In this document: positions 32,594 to 42,076 of the stretch, piece by piece
How positions within the stretch are numbered: position 1 is the stretch's first letter
How the letters are laid out: every line of letters begins with the position of its first letter
Assembly (NCBI GenBank): GCA_938003875.1
Contig: CALKWO010000260.1
Location: 1-50,476 of the forward strand
Reading direction: 5' to 3'
DNA from: an uncultured bacterium
GTDB taxonomy: Bacteria; Planctomycetota; Uabimicrobiia; Uabimicrobiales; JABWCH01
Length of the DNA: 50,476 nucleotides
The notes under the pieces: model-generated
Told to the model about the DNA's origin: nothing
What the model saw: only the letters and a program-made list of their open reading frames with translations
Database searches by the model: none
Translations under genes and position numbers: made by a program

Positions 32594-34396
32594 ATGGAAG
32601 AAGCTGCTGCCTATCTGCGTGTTTTCACGAATAAGCAAGAAAATGAACGCCAACGAGACAGAATTAAACAATGGGCGCAAGTGAATAATACCATGATCAG
32701 CAAGTGGTTTGAGGACAAGCATACAGGAAGCGACTATGAAAGCCGTCCGGATTTCCAGAATTTATTATTATACTTGGAGAGCAATCCCCGAATAAAAAGG
32801 GTGGTATTCGATGAAGTAAGCCGGATGGGTAGAGATGTGGCAGAACAGGTACTCGCTTATAAAAAATTCAGTAAAAAGGCGATAAAAGTATACACAGTAG
32901 GGAAGGGAGAGTTTGGCCAGAATAAAGAAGATTTTTTACTCTTTACCGTTCTTTCAGCCATTTCCGAATATGAAAAATTGACTATCATTGATAGGAGTTC
33001 GTCAGGGAAAAGAACTGTGGTGAGATATGGTGCGACCCAGCTTACTACAAGACCTTATGGCTATAGGATATTATTTACCAAAAAGAAAAACCAGGTGGTG
33101 GTCAAAAGGCAATCCATAGAGATAAACGAGGACGAAGCTCCGATGGTAAAAAAAATGTTTCAGATAATAGATGAAGGTGGAACCAGTGTGGATATCCAAA
33201 AATACCTGAGTGCGAATAATATCCTTTCCCCAAAAGGATATAAAATTTGGTCTCGTAGTACCATTTTAGGAATCCTACACAATACTGTTTACTATGGCAA
33301 ATGGCAGTTTGGGAACATCCGTCGCAATCGTAGTAGATGGCAAAAATCTCTCAACAAAAATCAGAAAATAATTGAGGTCTCAGTTCCAGCAATTATTTCA
33401 AAGGAACTCTTTGAGAGGGTAGAAAAAAAACTGACCGATGGAAAAACAAAATTTAATCCCAAAAATCAAAAAAGAATATATCTCTTAAAAGGGTTGGCAA
33501 AGTGTCAGTGTGGAAGATCATTGAGGTGTGGTTATGGACCCAAGACGACTCCGAGAGATTATAGATGTCCGCAAATAAATAGAGAGGGTGTTTATCAAAA
33601 AACCTGTCCTATTTCCCGTTTAAAATCCGAATTTGTTGAGAAAATTATGCTTACCGAGCTTAAAGCCAAAATAGAAGACCCAGAATTTTTTAAAGAATTA
33701 AAATTGCAGAAGTTAAATGGTTATCAATCAGCATTTAAGGGTATTCAGGAAAAGATTGACTGTCTCTCTCGCAAATTACAAAATGACAAGAAGTTACTTA
33801 AATCCTACTACGAAAAGTCTGCACAACTTACTTTGGATGGGAATGAAGAAAAATGCAAAATTTATGAATCGCTCGCTGATGATAAACTCATGCAAATGGA
33901 AAATAAAAAGCAAGATTTAGAAAAACTGAAAGGAGAACTCCAGAAAGCCCAGCAAGGTTTCGATGGCGCAGTTATATTTGATGATGTCAGAAAGGGTTTG
34001 GAATATATCACTGTGAAAGAAATCGAAGGACTGGCTCAGAGCGATCAAATAAAAAAGCTTGATTTTGTAAGAAAATATATACAAGAAGTACGACTAAAAT
34101 ACCTGGAACATGAAACAAACCTGTTTAGAGAATTTATAAAAACATTTAAAAACATGGGAATATTTAAAAAAGAAAATAGTGATTTCAAAAAACTTTATAT
34201 GACTTGTTATAGCAGAGAACATCAATTGAAACGAGGAGCCATGAAAATATTGGAGATGGAAGTTGAGTTTGTAAATCATTATGTTATCAAAATAAAATTT
34301 CCATACTATGGTAGAACTCCAGATATATCAGTCAGCTATATTTTAGGAAACAAAAGTAAACTTATTCCTCAACATCTGTATGGAGAATTACTATAA
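32594..34396 (+). CDS. Large serine recombinase lacking the catalytic serine
   Basis: 600 residues from the ATG at 32594, the position expected from the family; a GTG at 32519 with GAGGTGG upstream adds 25 hydrophobic residues and is an alternative. The resolvase domain starts AAYLRVFTNKQENERQ, where the family has Y-x-R-V-S-T, so catalytic Ser is Phe11 (TTC at 32624). Other landmarks are intact: GSDYESRPDFQNLL, VVFDEVSRMGRDVAEQ, a recombinase domain (~160-270), a zinc ribbon (CQCGRSLRCGYG ... RCPQ ... CP) and a long coiled coil (~390-480). Large serine recombinases integrate mobile elements. One C-to-T change explains the loss, which could be real or a sequencing error. Confidence 0.85.
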   Translation: MEEAAAYLRVFTNKQENERQRDRIKQWAQVNNTMISKWFEDKHTGSDYESRPDFQNLLLYLESNPRIKRVVFDEVSRMGRDVAEQVLAYKKFSKKAIKVYTVGKGEFGQNKEDFLLFTVLSAISEYEKLTIIDRSSSGKRTVVRYGATQLTTRPYGYRILFTKKKNQVVVKRQSIEINEDEAPMVKKMFQIIDEGGTSVDIQKYLSANNILSPKGYKIWSRSTILGILHNTVYYGKWQFGNIRRNRSRWQKSLNKNQKIIEVSVPAIISKELFERVEKKLTDGKTKFNPKNQKRIYLLKGLAKCQCGRSLRCGYGPKTTPRDYRCPQINREGVYQKTCPISRLKSEFVEKIMLTELKAKIEDPEFFKELKLQKLNGYQSAFKGIQEKIDCLSRKLQNDKKLLKSYYEKSAQLTLDGNEEKCKIYESLADDKLMQMENKKQDLEKLKGELQKAQQGFDGAVIFDDVRKGLEYITVKEIEGLAQSDQIKKLDFVRKYIQEVRLKYLEHETNLFREFIKTFKNMGIFKKENSDFKKLYMTCYSREHQLKRGAMKILEMEVEFVNHYVIKIKFPYYGRTPDISVSYILGNKSKLIPQHLYGELL

Positions 34397-34562
34397 ATCT
34401 CCCAGAGACTTGAAATACAAAAGCGGTCGTCATCTTTGTCTTCCACAGATATTCTCGTACTTGCTCCATACTATCCAACTTCACAGCCTTTGGTTTGGTG
34501 ATAGCTTTTTTTTTTTGAGGCAAGATATTGAAGCGAAAGAAATAGAAAGACCAAGACTGAAT
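34397..34562. other. Short intergenic region
   Basis: A 166-base gap between the convergent recombinase and the 562-residue gene, containing a T10 run at 34508-34517. I see nothing else in it. Confidence 0.4.
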
Positions 34563-36251
34563 TTACTTGTTTGGAGCGACTTTCTTTCCCTCCTCGCGAA
34601 TTTTTCTAAAAATCTCGGTAAGCACCGGCATAGGGCAGTGTTTCCCATGCAGCTTCACTCCGTTCCCGCTACAAGAGCAGAAAAATTGGAGTTTCCCTGA
34701 CTGGATCGCCTCGCTATATCTCTGGAAGAGAACCGGATTCTTACGCCATCTCATCCGAAGCTCTTCGGTGAACGCGTTTTGCCAAGAAGCAGCATCGGAG
34801 AACCCCATGAGTTGATCGGACGGCATAAACATCCGCTCTTGCTGGAACACAGCAGGGAGTTTCGGGTCTACCGAGACTCGGAAGGTTTTGGGGATAGTGA
34901 TGGATTTTCCTTCCTTTTCTTCAATAACAATCCCTCCAATTTTCCTCATCCATTCAGGAAACCAGTGTGTGAACTGGCTTACGAACCGAACAATCGCGTT
35001 TTCGTTATTGTTCAATCGGTCTCGGATCAAATTGACGAGAGAACCTTTAGCGTAATTTCTGTATCCAGACCGAATCGAGAGGAAATAGGCACGGATCTCG
35101 TCCCGATCAGGAAGTTCCAGCACTTCCCTGTACAAGCGGAGAGCGTTCTGGTTCCCAAGCTCCATGAGAAACCCAGTCTGTTTCTCTGAAAGCGATACGC
35201 CCAGGTGGTCGAGAAATAGAGAAAATTCCTTAATGCTCCCGCCTTTTCGGAAGAACCGCTTCTTCTCATGTGCGTACTCAGAGAGTGTGAACGCGACTTG
35301 CAAATACTTGATCTGGCCTGCTGCCTGTTTTGCAGGTATATCCTCGAACTCCGAGATCGGGATCAGGAACACCGCTGTTTTATCCGTAAACCTAAGCTCG
35401 TACCCGCGTTTCAGAAGATATTTTTCTTCACCCAAAATATCCATCTCATCGTAGATTGGAGAGGTCACTAAATCGTGGCACTGGATAAGCACCTTCTGGT
35501 ACGGCGAAGGGGTCTTATCTTTCCGCTCTTCAAGGTACTGTTCCCACTGCTCTTTGAGATGCCATTGCTTTGAGGACGAGAGCGTTTCCAAGTGTTTCTT
35601 TGCTTCATTTTCTGGAAGCTGCCATGTGGCACTAAGATACTGTGGAAACGAGTATTTCCTTGGTGCGGTCTGGTACAGATCAAAAACCGTCATGGCACGA
35701 TACTTCCCGTTCGATCTATGAGGTACCGGCCTTCTCTCCACGCTCAGGAGCGTGATGGATTTAAGGTTGAGACGGCTTCCCTTCAAGAGGTTCTGGTAAT
35801 ACTCATTTACGCTGGATACCGATTCCTCTTCGTCCTCGACTTCTCCACCTGCATATTCTTCATCTTCGTACCGGTCATCCCGTTTTTCTTCCAGCGCAGA
35901 AATAAGCTGGTCTGTCTTGGAAGCAATGCCAAGATTACCAGGGGACTCCGCATCACCTTCTGCCCTTATAATATTTTCTAAATTCTGTAACTCCAGAACC
36001 TCATCGAACGTCAGCCCGATCTGTTCCCGTAAATTCTCGATGCGCTGACGGATCAGGTAGAGCGAGTCTCCTGCCGAAAATTCCCCCATATCAGGAATCA
36101 TGGTTTCACCTGTCTCAGTCGAAGGCTTTGGACAGCCTTCGATAGGAAGGTCAAGGATTTGAGGCGGGCCGTACAGGGTTTCTTCATAGGATTGCTTCAA
36201 AAGTCTGGGAGCATCGGGAAGTGTTTCTTCGTATTGTTCTAAGAGTTGCAT
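34563..36251 (-). CDS. Unknown protein of the integrative-element operon
   Basis: 562 residues, last gene of a leftward operon. The N-terminal ~160 residues are acidic and partly disordered (YEDEEYAGGEVEDEEESV). The middle (about 160-450) is helical with no recognisable motif. The C-terminus has RMRWRKNPVLFQRYSEAIQS and then LQFFCSCSGNGVKLHGKHCP, a Cys/His cluster recalling the DUF4326-type ending (C-x-C ... H-G-x-x-C). Its position downstream of the TraG-like ATPase and the replication-relaxation protein suggests a replication or transfer role, which is inference. No convincing ribosome site is seen. Confidence 0.55.
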   Translation of the reverse strand: MQLLEQYEETLPDAPRLLKQSYEETLYGPPQILDLPIEGCPKPSTETGETMIPDMGEFSAGDSLYLIRQRIENLREQIGLTFDEVLELQNLENIIRAEGDAESPGNLGIASKTDQLISALEEKRDDRYEDEEYAGGEVEDEEESVSSVNEYYQNLLKGSRLNLKSITLLSVERRPVPHRSNGKYRAMTVFDLYQTAPRKYSFPQYLSATWQLPENEAKKHLETLSSSKQWHLKEQWEQYLEERKDKTPSPYQKVLIQCHDLVTSPIYDEMDILGEEKYLLKRGYELRFTDKTAVFLIPISEFEDIPAKQAAGQIKYLQVAFTLSEYAHEKKRFFRKGGSIKEFSLFLDHLGVSLSEKQTGFLMELGNQNALRLYREVLELPDRDEIRAYFLSIRSGYRNYAKGSLVNLIRDRLNNNENAIVRFVSQFTHWFPEWMRKIGGIVIEEKEGKSITIPKTFRVSVDPKLPAVFQQERMFMPSDQLMGFSDAASWQNAFTEELRMRWRKNPVLFQRYSEAIQSGKLQFFCSCSGNGVKLHGKHCPMPVLTEIFRKIREEGKKVAPNK

Positions 36252-36342
36252 AGGATGGAAAGGTAAGTGGGTAAAATGAGGAAGGTACCTGCTTCCTGTG
36301 ATGGGTGAAATATATATATGTCGCGGCGTTTTTTCCGAGGTG

Positions 36343-37254
36343 CTAGACTGAGATTTCCGCTTTGGGATGCGAATCTTTCGAGGTTCCTTCCGAGACGCTC
36401 CCGTGTTTGGAGGTTCCTTCCGACGGAACCTCGCTTTCTGAGGGAACCTCTTTTTCAGGAACCTCGCTTTTTGAAGGAACAGCAGGTGCCTTGCTTTTAA
36501 AGGGAGGTTCCAAAATCGAGAAAATATCCATATCCGGTGGGAATTCTGTAGGAATGAGACAAAGAATCCTATTTTCGTATTCCGTGAGGTTCTTTTTTCG
36601 TAGGATTTCGCTTGCCGCTTCCTGTAAATTCTTCTTTCGGTCTTCTCCCACTGTCAGGAACACGATTTTTCGGTGCGAATTATCAGGAAGGCAAGTCACA
36701 AAGCTCTCCAATTTCTCACGCACTTCAGGAAAATCCTGGGTACCGGTATCAGTTTCAAGAATCAGAGAACAAACGGTCTCGCCATTCCGCGTGAGAGCGG
36801 CCCCGCCGTCCGACTCTTTGGCATTGATCATGAACGGAGGGTACCAGCGAAGTTGGATGCCCTTTGAACGGCAGCACAGGAAAAGATGCGTGAGGAACAG
36901 AGCAGTGATCGAGTCATGCGTCAGTATCCCAGGCTGAATTTCATGGTACGGCAGTGCCGCTTTTTGCAAGAAATAGTATTTTTGCCTGCCAGTTCTGGTA
37001 ACGTAGGAATGGAAGCCCAAGTACCCTGCTTTATGTAGATTCCTCAAAATTTTCTGACCAGAGCGTAAATTATTCCGAAGGGAACTTTTTCTCTGGATGA
37101 TGCCTCCTGCAACCAGAAGATGAGCGGTGAGCATCGTCAGGCTCAGAAGTTCCAAAATTTCCAGGCGTTTTGCTGTCAATAAGTCAGTGCCTTTCGAAGC
37201 AACGATTTCCGAGCTTTTCAAAGTCTCGCTAGAGTTAGGATTGGTGTTTTGCAT
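36343..37254 (-). CDS. Replication-relaxation family protein
   Basis: 303 residues. An N-terminal winged-helix (LEILELLSLTMLTAHLLVAG ... ILRNLHKAGYLGFHSYVTR) is followed by a nuclease-like region with WYPPFMINAKESDGGAALTR, then CSLILETDTGTQDFPEVREK, matching the P-D-(A/G) ... (E)-x-D-x-(G/T) ... K-L pattern of the Replic_Relax family. These proteins are found beside TraG-type ATPases on plasmids and integrative elements, where they are thought to start replication or nick DNA. The C-terminal ~60 residues are a Ser/Glu/Val-Pro repeat (SEVPEKEVPSESEVPSEG) that is also repetitive in DNA at 36376-36490. Confidence 0.7.
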   Translation of the reverse strand: MQNTNPNSSETLKSSEIVASKGTDLLTAKRLEILELLSLTMLTAHLLVAGGIIQRKSSLRNNLRSGQKILRNLHKAGYLGFHSYVTRTGRQKYYFLQKAALPYHEIQPGILTHDSITALFLTHLFLCCRSKGIQLRWYPPFMINAKESDGGAALTRNGETVCSLILETDTGTQDFPEVREKLESFVTCLPDNSHRKIVFLTVGEDRKKNLQEAASEILRKKNLTEYENRILCLIPTEFPPDMDIFSILEPPFKSKAPAVPSKSEVPEKEVPSESEVPSEGTSKHGSVSEGTSKDSHPKAEISV

Positions 37255-37427
37255 AAGTGATGGGATTAAGGGATATACGGATACGGATTTCGATATGGGT
37301 AACAGTATTCGCCTGGAGCGTAAGGAGCTTCAGCGTTTTTTTTGCCTGCCGCATGGAACGGCTGATAATCTTGAATTGCTGGCCGTTACCGAGCGTGAAG
37401 ATAAAAATGCAAAGGTATCTCATATCT

Positions 37428-39719
37428 TTATGGAAGGGGGAATTTGGGATAAAAAAATCGAGTAATCTCGGCCTCGACCTCCGCACGCGGTCTTGTATAC
37501 TTTTTCCTCGAACATTCGCGGATCGTGTCTTTGGAACTAGAGATTTCGCTGGTTTGATGCCGGATATTATGGAACGAGAGCGTATGCGGTCTTTGTTTCC
37601 GTAGAATCCTCAAATAGCCGCAATAGGGCGGAAGACTGAGCATATCCGTCATGGTAAGTTCAGGGAAATACGCTATCAATCTTTTAGCATCCTCATGGCC
37701 AACGGCATAGCTGACAAGGGTGTTCATGTTCCCAAACAAGGCATCTGTAAACGCTCCGAGTTGCGAGAGGTGCTGGCACGAGAGTACAAGGCTCAGGCGA
37801 TATTTTCTGCCTTCAGCCAGCAGTGTCTCGATCTGTGTGCCATTTGTCCCGATAAAATGTTGAAGCTCGTCTATCACAAGAACAAACCGTTTTCTTTCTT
37901 TGGGTTGCAACGCTGCACGGCTGAACGCCGCTACTTTCAGGTATGAGAGGAAGAAACTCCCAAGCAATCTGGAGTTCTCCTCGCCCATCAATCCTTTCGG
38001 CAGATTGAGGAGCAAAATCTTGGATGTATCCATACATTCTCGAAGCTGGATTAAATTCTGGCTTTGGCCCAAGATGTTGCGCATCATGGGAAACATGAGA
38101 AAACGATTGATTTTGTTGAGGATCGGAGCAATAGACTCCATCCTGAACCTCGCTGGCATGGATTTATATTCCGTAAGCCAGAATTCTCGTAGCATAGGGT
38201 CGGTGAGTTTTGCAATACATTTTTTTCGGTATTCAGAATCCAGGAGAATTTTGGGGATGCCCAGAAGCGAAGCATGAGGAAAATGGATCAACGTAGAAAC
38301 TGCGTTGGTCAGGATATACTCGGTTCTTGGCCCCCAGCTCTCGGCAAACAGGGTATGGAAGCTATCCACAATCGAGGCAACTGTCAGGCTTGTATCCAGA
38401 GAAGACTGGAACACATTGAAAGCAATGGGATACTCTGTATCCGATGGATCAATCCATGCTACTCTTTCTCTGTGATTCTGGGAAACAGCTAGTATCTCGT
38501 CCAGAAGATCGCCATGCGGGTCAAGTACCGCTACACCAATGCCTTTCTTGATAAGACCAATAATGAGGTGAAACAAAAAGGTAGATTTCCCGCTTCCTGT
38601 TTTTCCAATAAGCGCAGTATGCCGTTTCAAATCGAGTTTGGAAAGGAATACGGGTTTCCCTTCTGGTTTCAGCGATCTCCCTACCAGAATCCTCTCCTTC
38701 ATTCCTGGCAAGAGCGATGGGAGTATTCGAAACGAAGCTCTCGAAAGTTCTGGCAAAATCATATTCCCTGGCAGTGCTATGATTCCAGCCAGTTCTTCCA
38801 AGGAGAGCGTGGATGCTGATAGAATTTCCCGATCTCGAATGCATCGCACATCCTTTGCTATTTTCCCCATCTTAAAATCGTTGAATTCCGAGATCGTGAA
38901 TTGTGAGAAGCTCGTATACATTTCAGGTATAGCTACTTCTTCCTGTTTTCCCTCGTACACAAGCCTGATGCTAGTCAAAAATCCAAGCTGCGAGAGTTTG
39001 CTCCTTGCAGCCTGCGAGGCTGACTCTCTCCCATGCCCACGATGGTCGATTTTATCCCTGTCTGATTCCACAATAGGATGCCCTGGTGTTCTTCGGATCA
39101 AAAGAAGCAAAAATAGCCTGAGCCAAAAATTCTCATAGACCATGCGAACAAAAGCATCTTTGAATCTCCAACACCGCCGAAAGAGAAGCCAGGAAGAGAT
39201 GGCATCATGGATTGCAAGCGTATCCATACCTTTCTTACGCCAGACAAAAGAAATCGGCTTGCACACTATCTGGATCGCTCGTGTTTCCCTATCTTCTGTT
39301 TTCCTCAAAACAGCGAATAAGTTTTTGCATGATTCGTTCCAGATACGCTGCACTACATCGGTAAATTGTGAATACCTTCGGATAGGAAAAATGGAGGCAC
39401 AACTGAGGGTGAGATGCGAAACGAATGGAGTTTCCAAGTGCAATGCCCTGTCTTTTCGTTCTTTCACGCTCACGCCTGGATATTGGGTTTCCAATAGATG
39501 GATAACAAGATTTTTATGCTTTTTCTGGCACCATACAGCAATCTCGATCTTCCTGCGTGTACTCCAGATTTCAAAAGAAAACGTGTCTCCAAGAGCATGG
39601 AACGCAGAGAGGATTTGTTCCATCACAATGGGCGAAATTTTATTCCCTGAATGTTGCATATCCAGGCTTTCTTGGGGAAGCTCGATAATGAGGAAACAGC
39701 TATCCTGACCTTTGATCAT
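37428..39719 (-). CDS. TraG/VirD4-like (DUF87-type) coupling ATPase
   Basis: 763 residues. An N-terminal ~340-residue domain precedes the RecA-like motor: Walker A IGKTGSGKSTFLFHLI near residue 372, then GVAVLDPHGDLLDEIL, and Walker B VLVIDELQHFIG near 616, followed by LLAEGRKYRLSLVLSCQHLS, the TraG/VirD4 helix. It lacks a signal peptide or clear membrane helices. Such ATPases bring DNA to the transfer channel in conjugative elements or move DNA in replication. It lies between the DnaC-like and replication-relaxation genes, a pairing typical of integrative elements. No T4SS channel genes are in the window. Confidence 0.8.
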   Translation of the reverse strand: MIKGQDSCFLIIELPQESLDMQHSGNKISPIVMEQILSAFHALGDTFSFEIWSTRRKIEIAVWCQKKHKNLVIHLLETQYPGVSVKERKDRALHLETPFVSHLTLSCASIFPIRRYSQFTDVVQRIWNESCKNLFAVLRKTEDRETRAIQIVCKPISFVWRKKGMDTLAIHDAISSWLLFRRCWRFKDAFVRMVYENFWLRLFLLLLIRRTPGHPIVESDRDKIDHRGHGRESASQAARSKLSQLGFLTSIRLVYEGKQEEVAIPEMYTSFSQFTISEFNDFKMGKIAKDVRCIRDREILSASTLSLEELAGIIALPGNMILPELSRASFRILPSLLPGMKERILVGRSLKPEGKPVFLSKLDLKRHTALIGKTGSGKSTFLFHLIIGLIKKGIGVAVLDPHGDLLDEILAVSQNHRERVAWIDPSDTEYPIAFNVFQSSLDTSLTVASIVDSFHTLFAESWGPRTEYILTNAVSTLIHFPHASLLGIPKILLDSEYRKKCIAKLTDPMLREFWLTEYKSMPARFRMESIAPILNKINRFLMFPMMRNILGQSQNLIQLRECMDTSKILLLNLPKGLMGEENSRLLGSFFLSYLKVAAFSRAALQPKERKRFVLVIDELQHFIGTNGTQIETLLAEGRKYRLSLVLSCQHLSQLGAFTDALFGNMNTLVSYAVGHEDAKRLIAYFPELTMTDMLSLPPYCGYLRILRKQRPHTLSFHNIRHQTSEISSSKDTIRECSRKKYTRPRAEVEAEITRFFYPKFPLP

Positions 39720-39737
39720 AAGAAAAAAATAGGGAAT

Positions 39738-40526
39738 CTAAAAATGGAGTTTTTTCCTGAAATCCTCGCCTCGAATTTCCATGATAAACCCACAGCACAT
39801 TTCGTATATACGAGACGTGATTCTGCACGGCCTAGCTATAGAAGCATTTTGCAGGCTCAATTCATAGCTTTGGAGAGAAAAATTGGATGTAAAAAAAGTA
39901 GGGAGACGATGGTTCAGGCGATAGTCCAAAATCCCAGTCAGAACCTCGTTTTTCCATGCGGTTATTTTCGTAGCACCGAGATCGTCCAGAAACAGGCACT
40001 TTGTCTCCATGAATTTCCGATACTGCTTCTTTTCGGATACTGCATGGTTTTCGTATGCCTCTCGTATCCGAAAATACATCTGCTCTTCGGTTAAAAAAAT
40101 ACAGGGCACCAAGTATCTTTGGATGAGTTCGTTGCAAACCGCACTCAAAACATGGGTCTTGCCTCGTCCTGAGCCTTCTGACCATAGATACATACCGGTC
40201 CCTTGTTCTCGAAATTTCTGAAAGCCATCCAAATAGCGATTGACAGTGAGTTTGAGATTTTCCTGTCCTTCCAAAGATTCCAGTGTCTTTTCCTTCCAAT
40301 GAACTGGAAGCTCGGAAAACTTGAGGTTCTTCGCAATTTCAGCCAGCCGCTTCTTTTTCAAAGCATCCTGTACTTCTTGACCAGAACACCATTTTTGGAA
40401 TGCTTCATTCCCCTGATCGCAGTCGCAACATTTAGGGCCGACAAGACCGCAAAAGCTATAGTAGATCATTTCAGGAAGAACGCCGGTATCCATACATTCC
40501 TGACAAAGAATATGTTGAGAAAACAT
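39738..40526 (-). CDS. DnaC/IstB-like AAA+ ATPase with N-terminal zinc ribbon
   Basis: 262 residues. The N-terminal ~40 residues hold CQECMDTG and CCDCDQG, a four-Cys zinc ribbon. The AAA+ core has Walker A (WSEGSGRGKTHVLSAVC, near 120), Walker B (CLFLDDLGATKI, near 180) and a sensor-type TFFTSNFS. It ends with RITSRIYEMCCGFIMEIRGE, the arginine-finger region of DnaC/DnaI helicase loaders. It probably loads a replicative helicase on the element. It is 9 bases downstream of the XRE gene and 18 bases upstream of the TraG-like gene. Confidence 0.8.
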   Translation of the reverse strand: MFSQHILCQECMDTGVLPEMIYYSFCGLVGPKCCDCDQGNEAFQKWCSGQEVQDALKKKRLAEIAKNLKFSELPVHWKEKTLESLEGQENLKLTVNRYLDGFQKFREQGTGMYLWSEGSGRGKTHVLSAVCNELIQRYLVPCIFLTEEQMYFRIREAYENHAVSEKKQYRKFMETKCLFLDDLGATKITAWKNEVLTGILDYRLNHRLPTFFTSNFSLQSYELSLQNASIARPCRITSRIYEMCCGFIMEIRGEDFRKKLHF

Positions 40527-40535
40527 AAAAGAAAT

Positions 40536-40760
40536 CTAACGAATAAAGTTCCTGACTGGCGGGAAAAGCTGCCACACTTTGACATTCAAAGCTTTGGCGA
40601 GTTTCTGGCGGGTAGAAGGATGCGGACGCTTGATCTGGTCGTTCTCCAGAGCAGAGATCGTAGCTTTATGCACTTCCGAAAGCTGATAAAGCGTTTCCTG
40701 CGTCCATCCGTTTCGTTCACGGTAGTATCGAACGTGGTTTTGGATTTTCCACATATACAA
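40536..40760 (-). CDS. XRE-family helix-turn-helix regulator
   Basis: 74 residues. RYYRERNGWTQETLYQLSEV, HKATISALENDQIKRPHP and LAKALNVKVWQLF form a standard five-helix Cro/C1 DNA-binding domain with a very short C-terminus. It leads the leftward operon and is divergent from a second XRE gene. It is likely the element's own repressor or activator, binding the intergenic region 40761-41009. Confidence 0.8.
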   Translation of the reverse strand: MYMWKIQNHVRYYRERNGWTQETLYQLSEVHKATISALENDQIKRPHPSTRQKLAKALNVKVWQLFPPVRNFIR

Positions 40761-40839
40761 ATAGATTACATGAATGTTATCTAAAAATTACACAAACCAG
40801 ATCATAAGCGGTTCTCAAAGTTCCTGCAAGCTTTTTCTC

Positions 40840-40934
40840 TTGACTTCTCAAGCCTTGCCCGCTAGACTGTCGGCGCAAACTTTACGGGAACCCGAACAAA
40901 ACCCTTCGTAAATACGACGAAAACGCGAACAAAA
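40840..40934 (+). promoter_or_regulatory. Promoter and operator candidates between divergent XRE genes
   Basis: A rightward promoter candidate: TTGACT (40840-40845), 17-base spacer, TAGACT (40863-40868). Operator-like sequences: CGGGAACCCG (40885-40894), TCGTAAATACGA (40906-40917), and the word CGAACAAAA twice (40893-40901 and 40926-40934). These symmetric sites are plausible targets of one or both XRE proteins. Confidence 0.4.
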
Positions 40935-41009
40935 TCCTCACTTTTTAGCTTCAGTATCTCACTTTCTATCTTTGCTTGCATTTTCGAACATAGTTATACA
41001 ACAATTCCT

Positions 41010-41450
41010 ATGCCTTCTTCCACAAAAGCACCCTATAAAAGAATCGGAGAAAAAATCAGAATCGCACGTGAGCAGGCAAATATTACCCAGGAAGAAATGA
41101 GTAAAATGATCGGGTATAGCAACCACGTCCCGCTTTCCCTGCTAGAAAACGGCAGAAAATCGCCTTATAGAAAACTGCCAGAAATCGCCCGCGCCACCAG
41201 ACGCCCCTTGTCCTGGTTTTTGGAGGAAAATAAGGAGATGGATGCTCTCATCTGGAAAGCGCGGCAATACGATATTTTGGTCGCAGAATTACAGAAGCTT
41301 CCCTCCTTGCGGTTCCCGCTTCACTACAGTGAGATGACTACTCAAGAGATAGGGAATGAACTTACTCGCTTTGGGATCACGGAACCGGATTTCCAGAGCC
41401 TCTTCAAAACGTGGTCAAAGCTCAATGAAGAAGGGAAAGGAAAAATTTGA
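41010..41450 (+). CDS. XRE-family regulator with C-terminal helical domain
   Basis: 146 residues. KIRIAREQANITQEEMSKMI, SNHVPLSLLENGRKSPYRKL and IARATRRPLSWFLEE form a Cro/C1 HTH in residues ~10-75. The remaining 70 residues are helical and probably mediate dimerisation or ligand response. It is transcribed away from the replication/transfer operon. Two XRE genes facing apart with shared operators is the layout of a bistable switch, which is inference. Confidence 0.75.
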   Translation: MPSSTKAPYKRIGEKIRIAREQANITQEEMSKMIGYSNHVPLSLLENGRKSPYRKLPEIARATRRPLSWFLEENKEMDALIWKARQYDILVAELQKLPSLRFPLHYSEMTTQEIGNELTRFGITEPDFQSLFKTWSKLNEEGKGKI

Positions 41451-41500
41451 GAGGCGATTCTCAGCACAGAAGTTCAACAGTAAAATTCAGCAAGAACCGC

Positions 41501-42076
41501 TTATCCACAATTATTTCCTCCCAATTTTTTCACTTGATCTCCTACTCGAATGATACCTGGCTGCACCACTTTGGCATTCAAACCTCGCAGCCTCAGTTGT
41601 TTCCCCATCGAAGAGTTAATGAATTTTACCGCATCCGACCCAAAGCGAGCCATAAATTTGCTACAGCCCGTATGCGGCTTTGCAGTCACTTCAATCGTAG
41701 CAGAGCCAAGAGCCAGACGTGTCCCGACAGGGAGATTCTCTAGGCTCAAATCCAGATCCACAAACAATTGATCTCCAGCCAGTGGCCAACGATCTTTCGC
41801 TTGGGTCAGCAACTCGATCACTCGGACATTCATGAGCGTGAGTTGCGCATCTGGGTCTGCTGACCCATCCACAATTCGAGAATTTCCGCGCATACTCCAT
41901 CTATCACCGACCAGACCTTCTACCAAGTCCAGTTTCGCTTCTTTCAAGACTTCGCGCTCATCCATTGCCGGTCGGCGTACAATCAAGGCCAATATGCCCT
42001 CTTGTTGAGGTGCCTGGCGGATCGTGTTTAATCCAGCTTCGAATTCGGCGAGTGTTACATATTTTACTTCTGCCAT
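41501..42076 (-). CDS. MOSC-domain protein
   Basis: 191 residues. GILALIVRRPAMDEREVLKE, LDLVEGLVGDRW, LAGDQLFVDLDLSLENLPVG and the Cys-bearing VTAKPHTGCSKF match the MOSC fold, in which a conserved Cys carries sulfur or binds the molybdenum cofactor. The protein appears complete without an N-terminal beta-barrel partner. Relatives act in MOCO-sulfurase-type reactions or reduce N-hydroxylated compounds. It is on the minus strand, next to the TCAD9-like gene. Confidence 0.8.
   Translation of the reverse strand: MAEVKYVTLAEFEAGLNTIRQAPQQEGILALIVRRPAMDEREVLKEAKLDLVEGLVGDRWSMRGNSRIVDGSADPDAQLTLMNVRVIELLTQAKDRWPLAGDQLFVDLDLSLENLPVGTRLALGSATIEVTAKPHTGCSKFMARFGSDAVKFINSSMGKQLRLRGLNAKVVQPGIIRVGDQVKKLGGNNCG

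Noticed and set aside
38638..39708. Plus-strand open frames opposite the TraG-like gene
   Set aside because: Shadow frames of a gene with intact Walker motifs.
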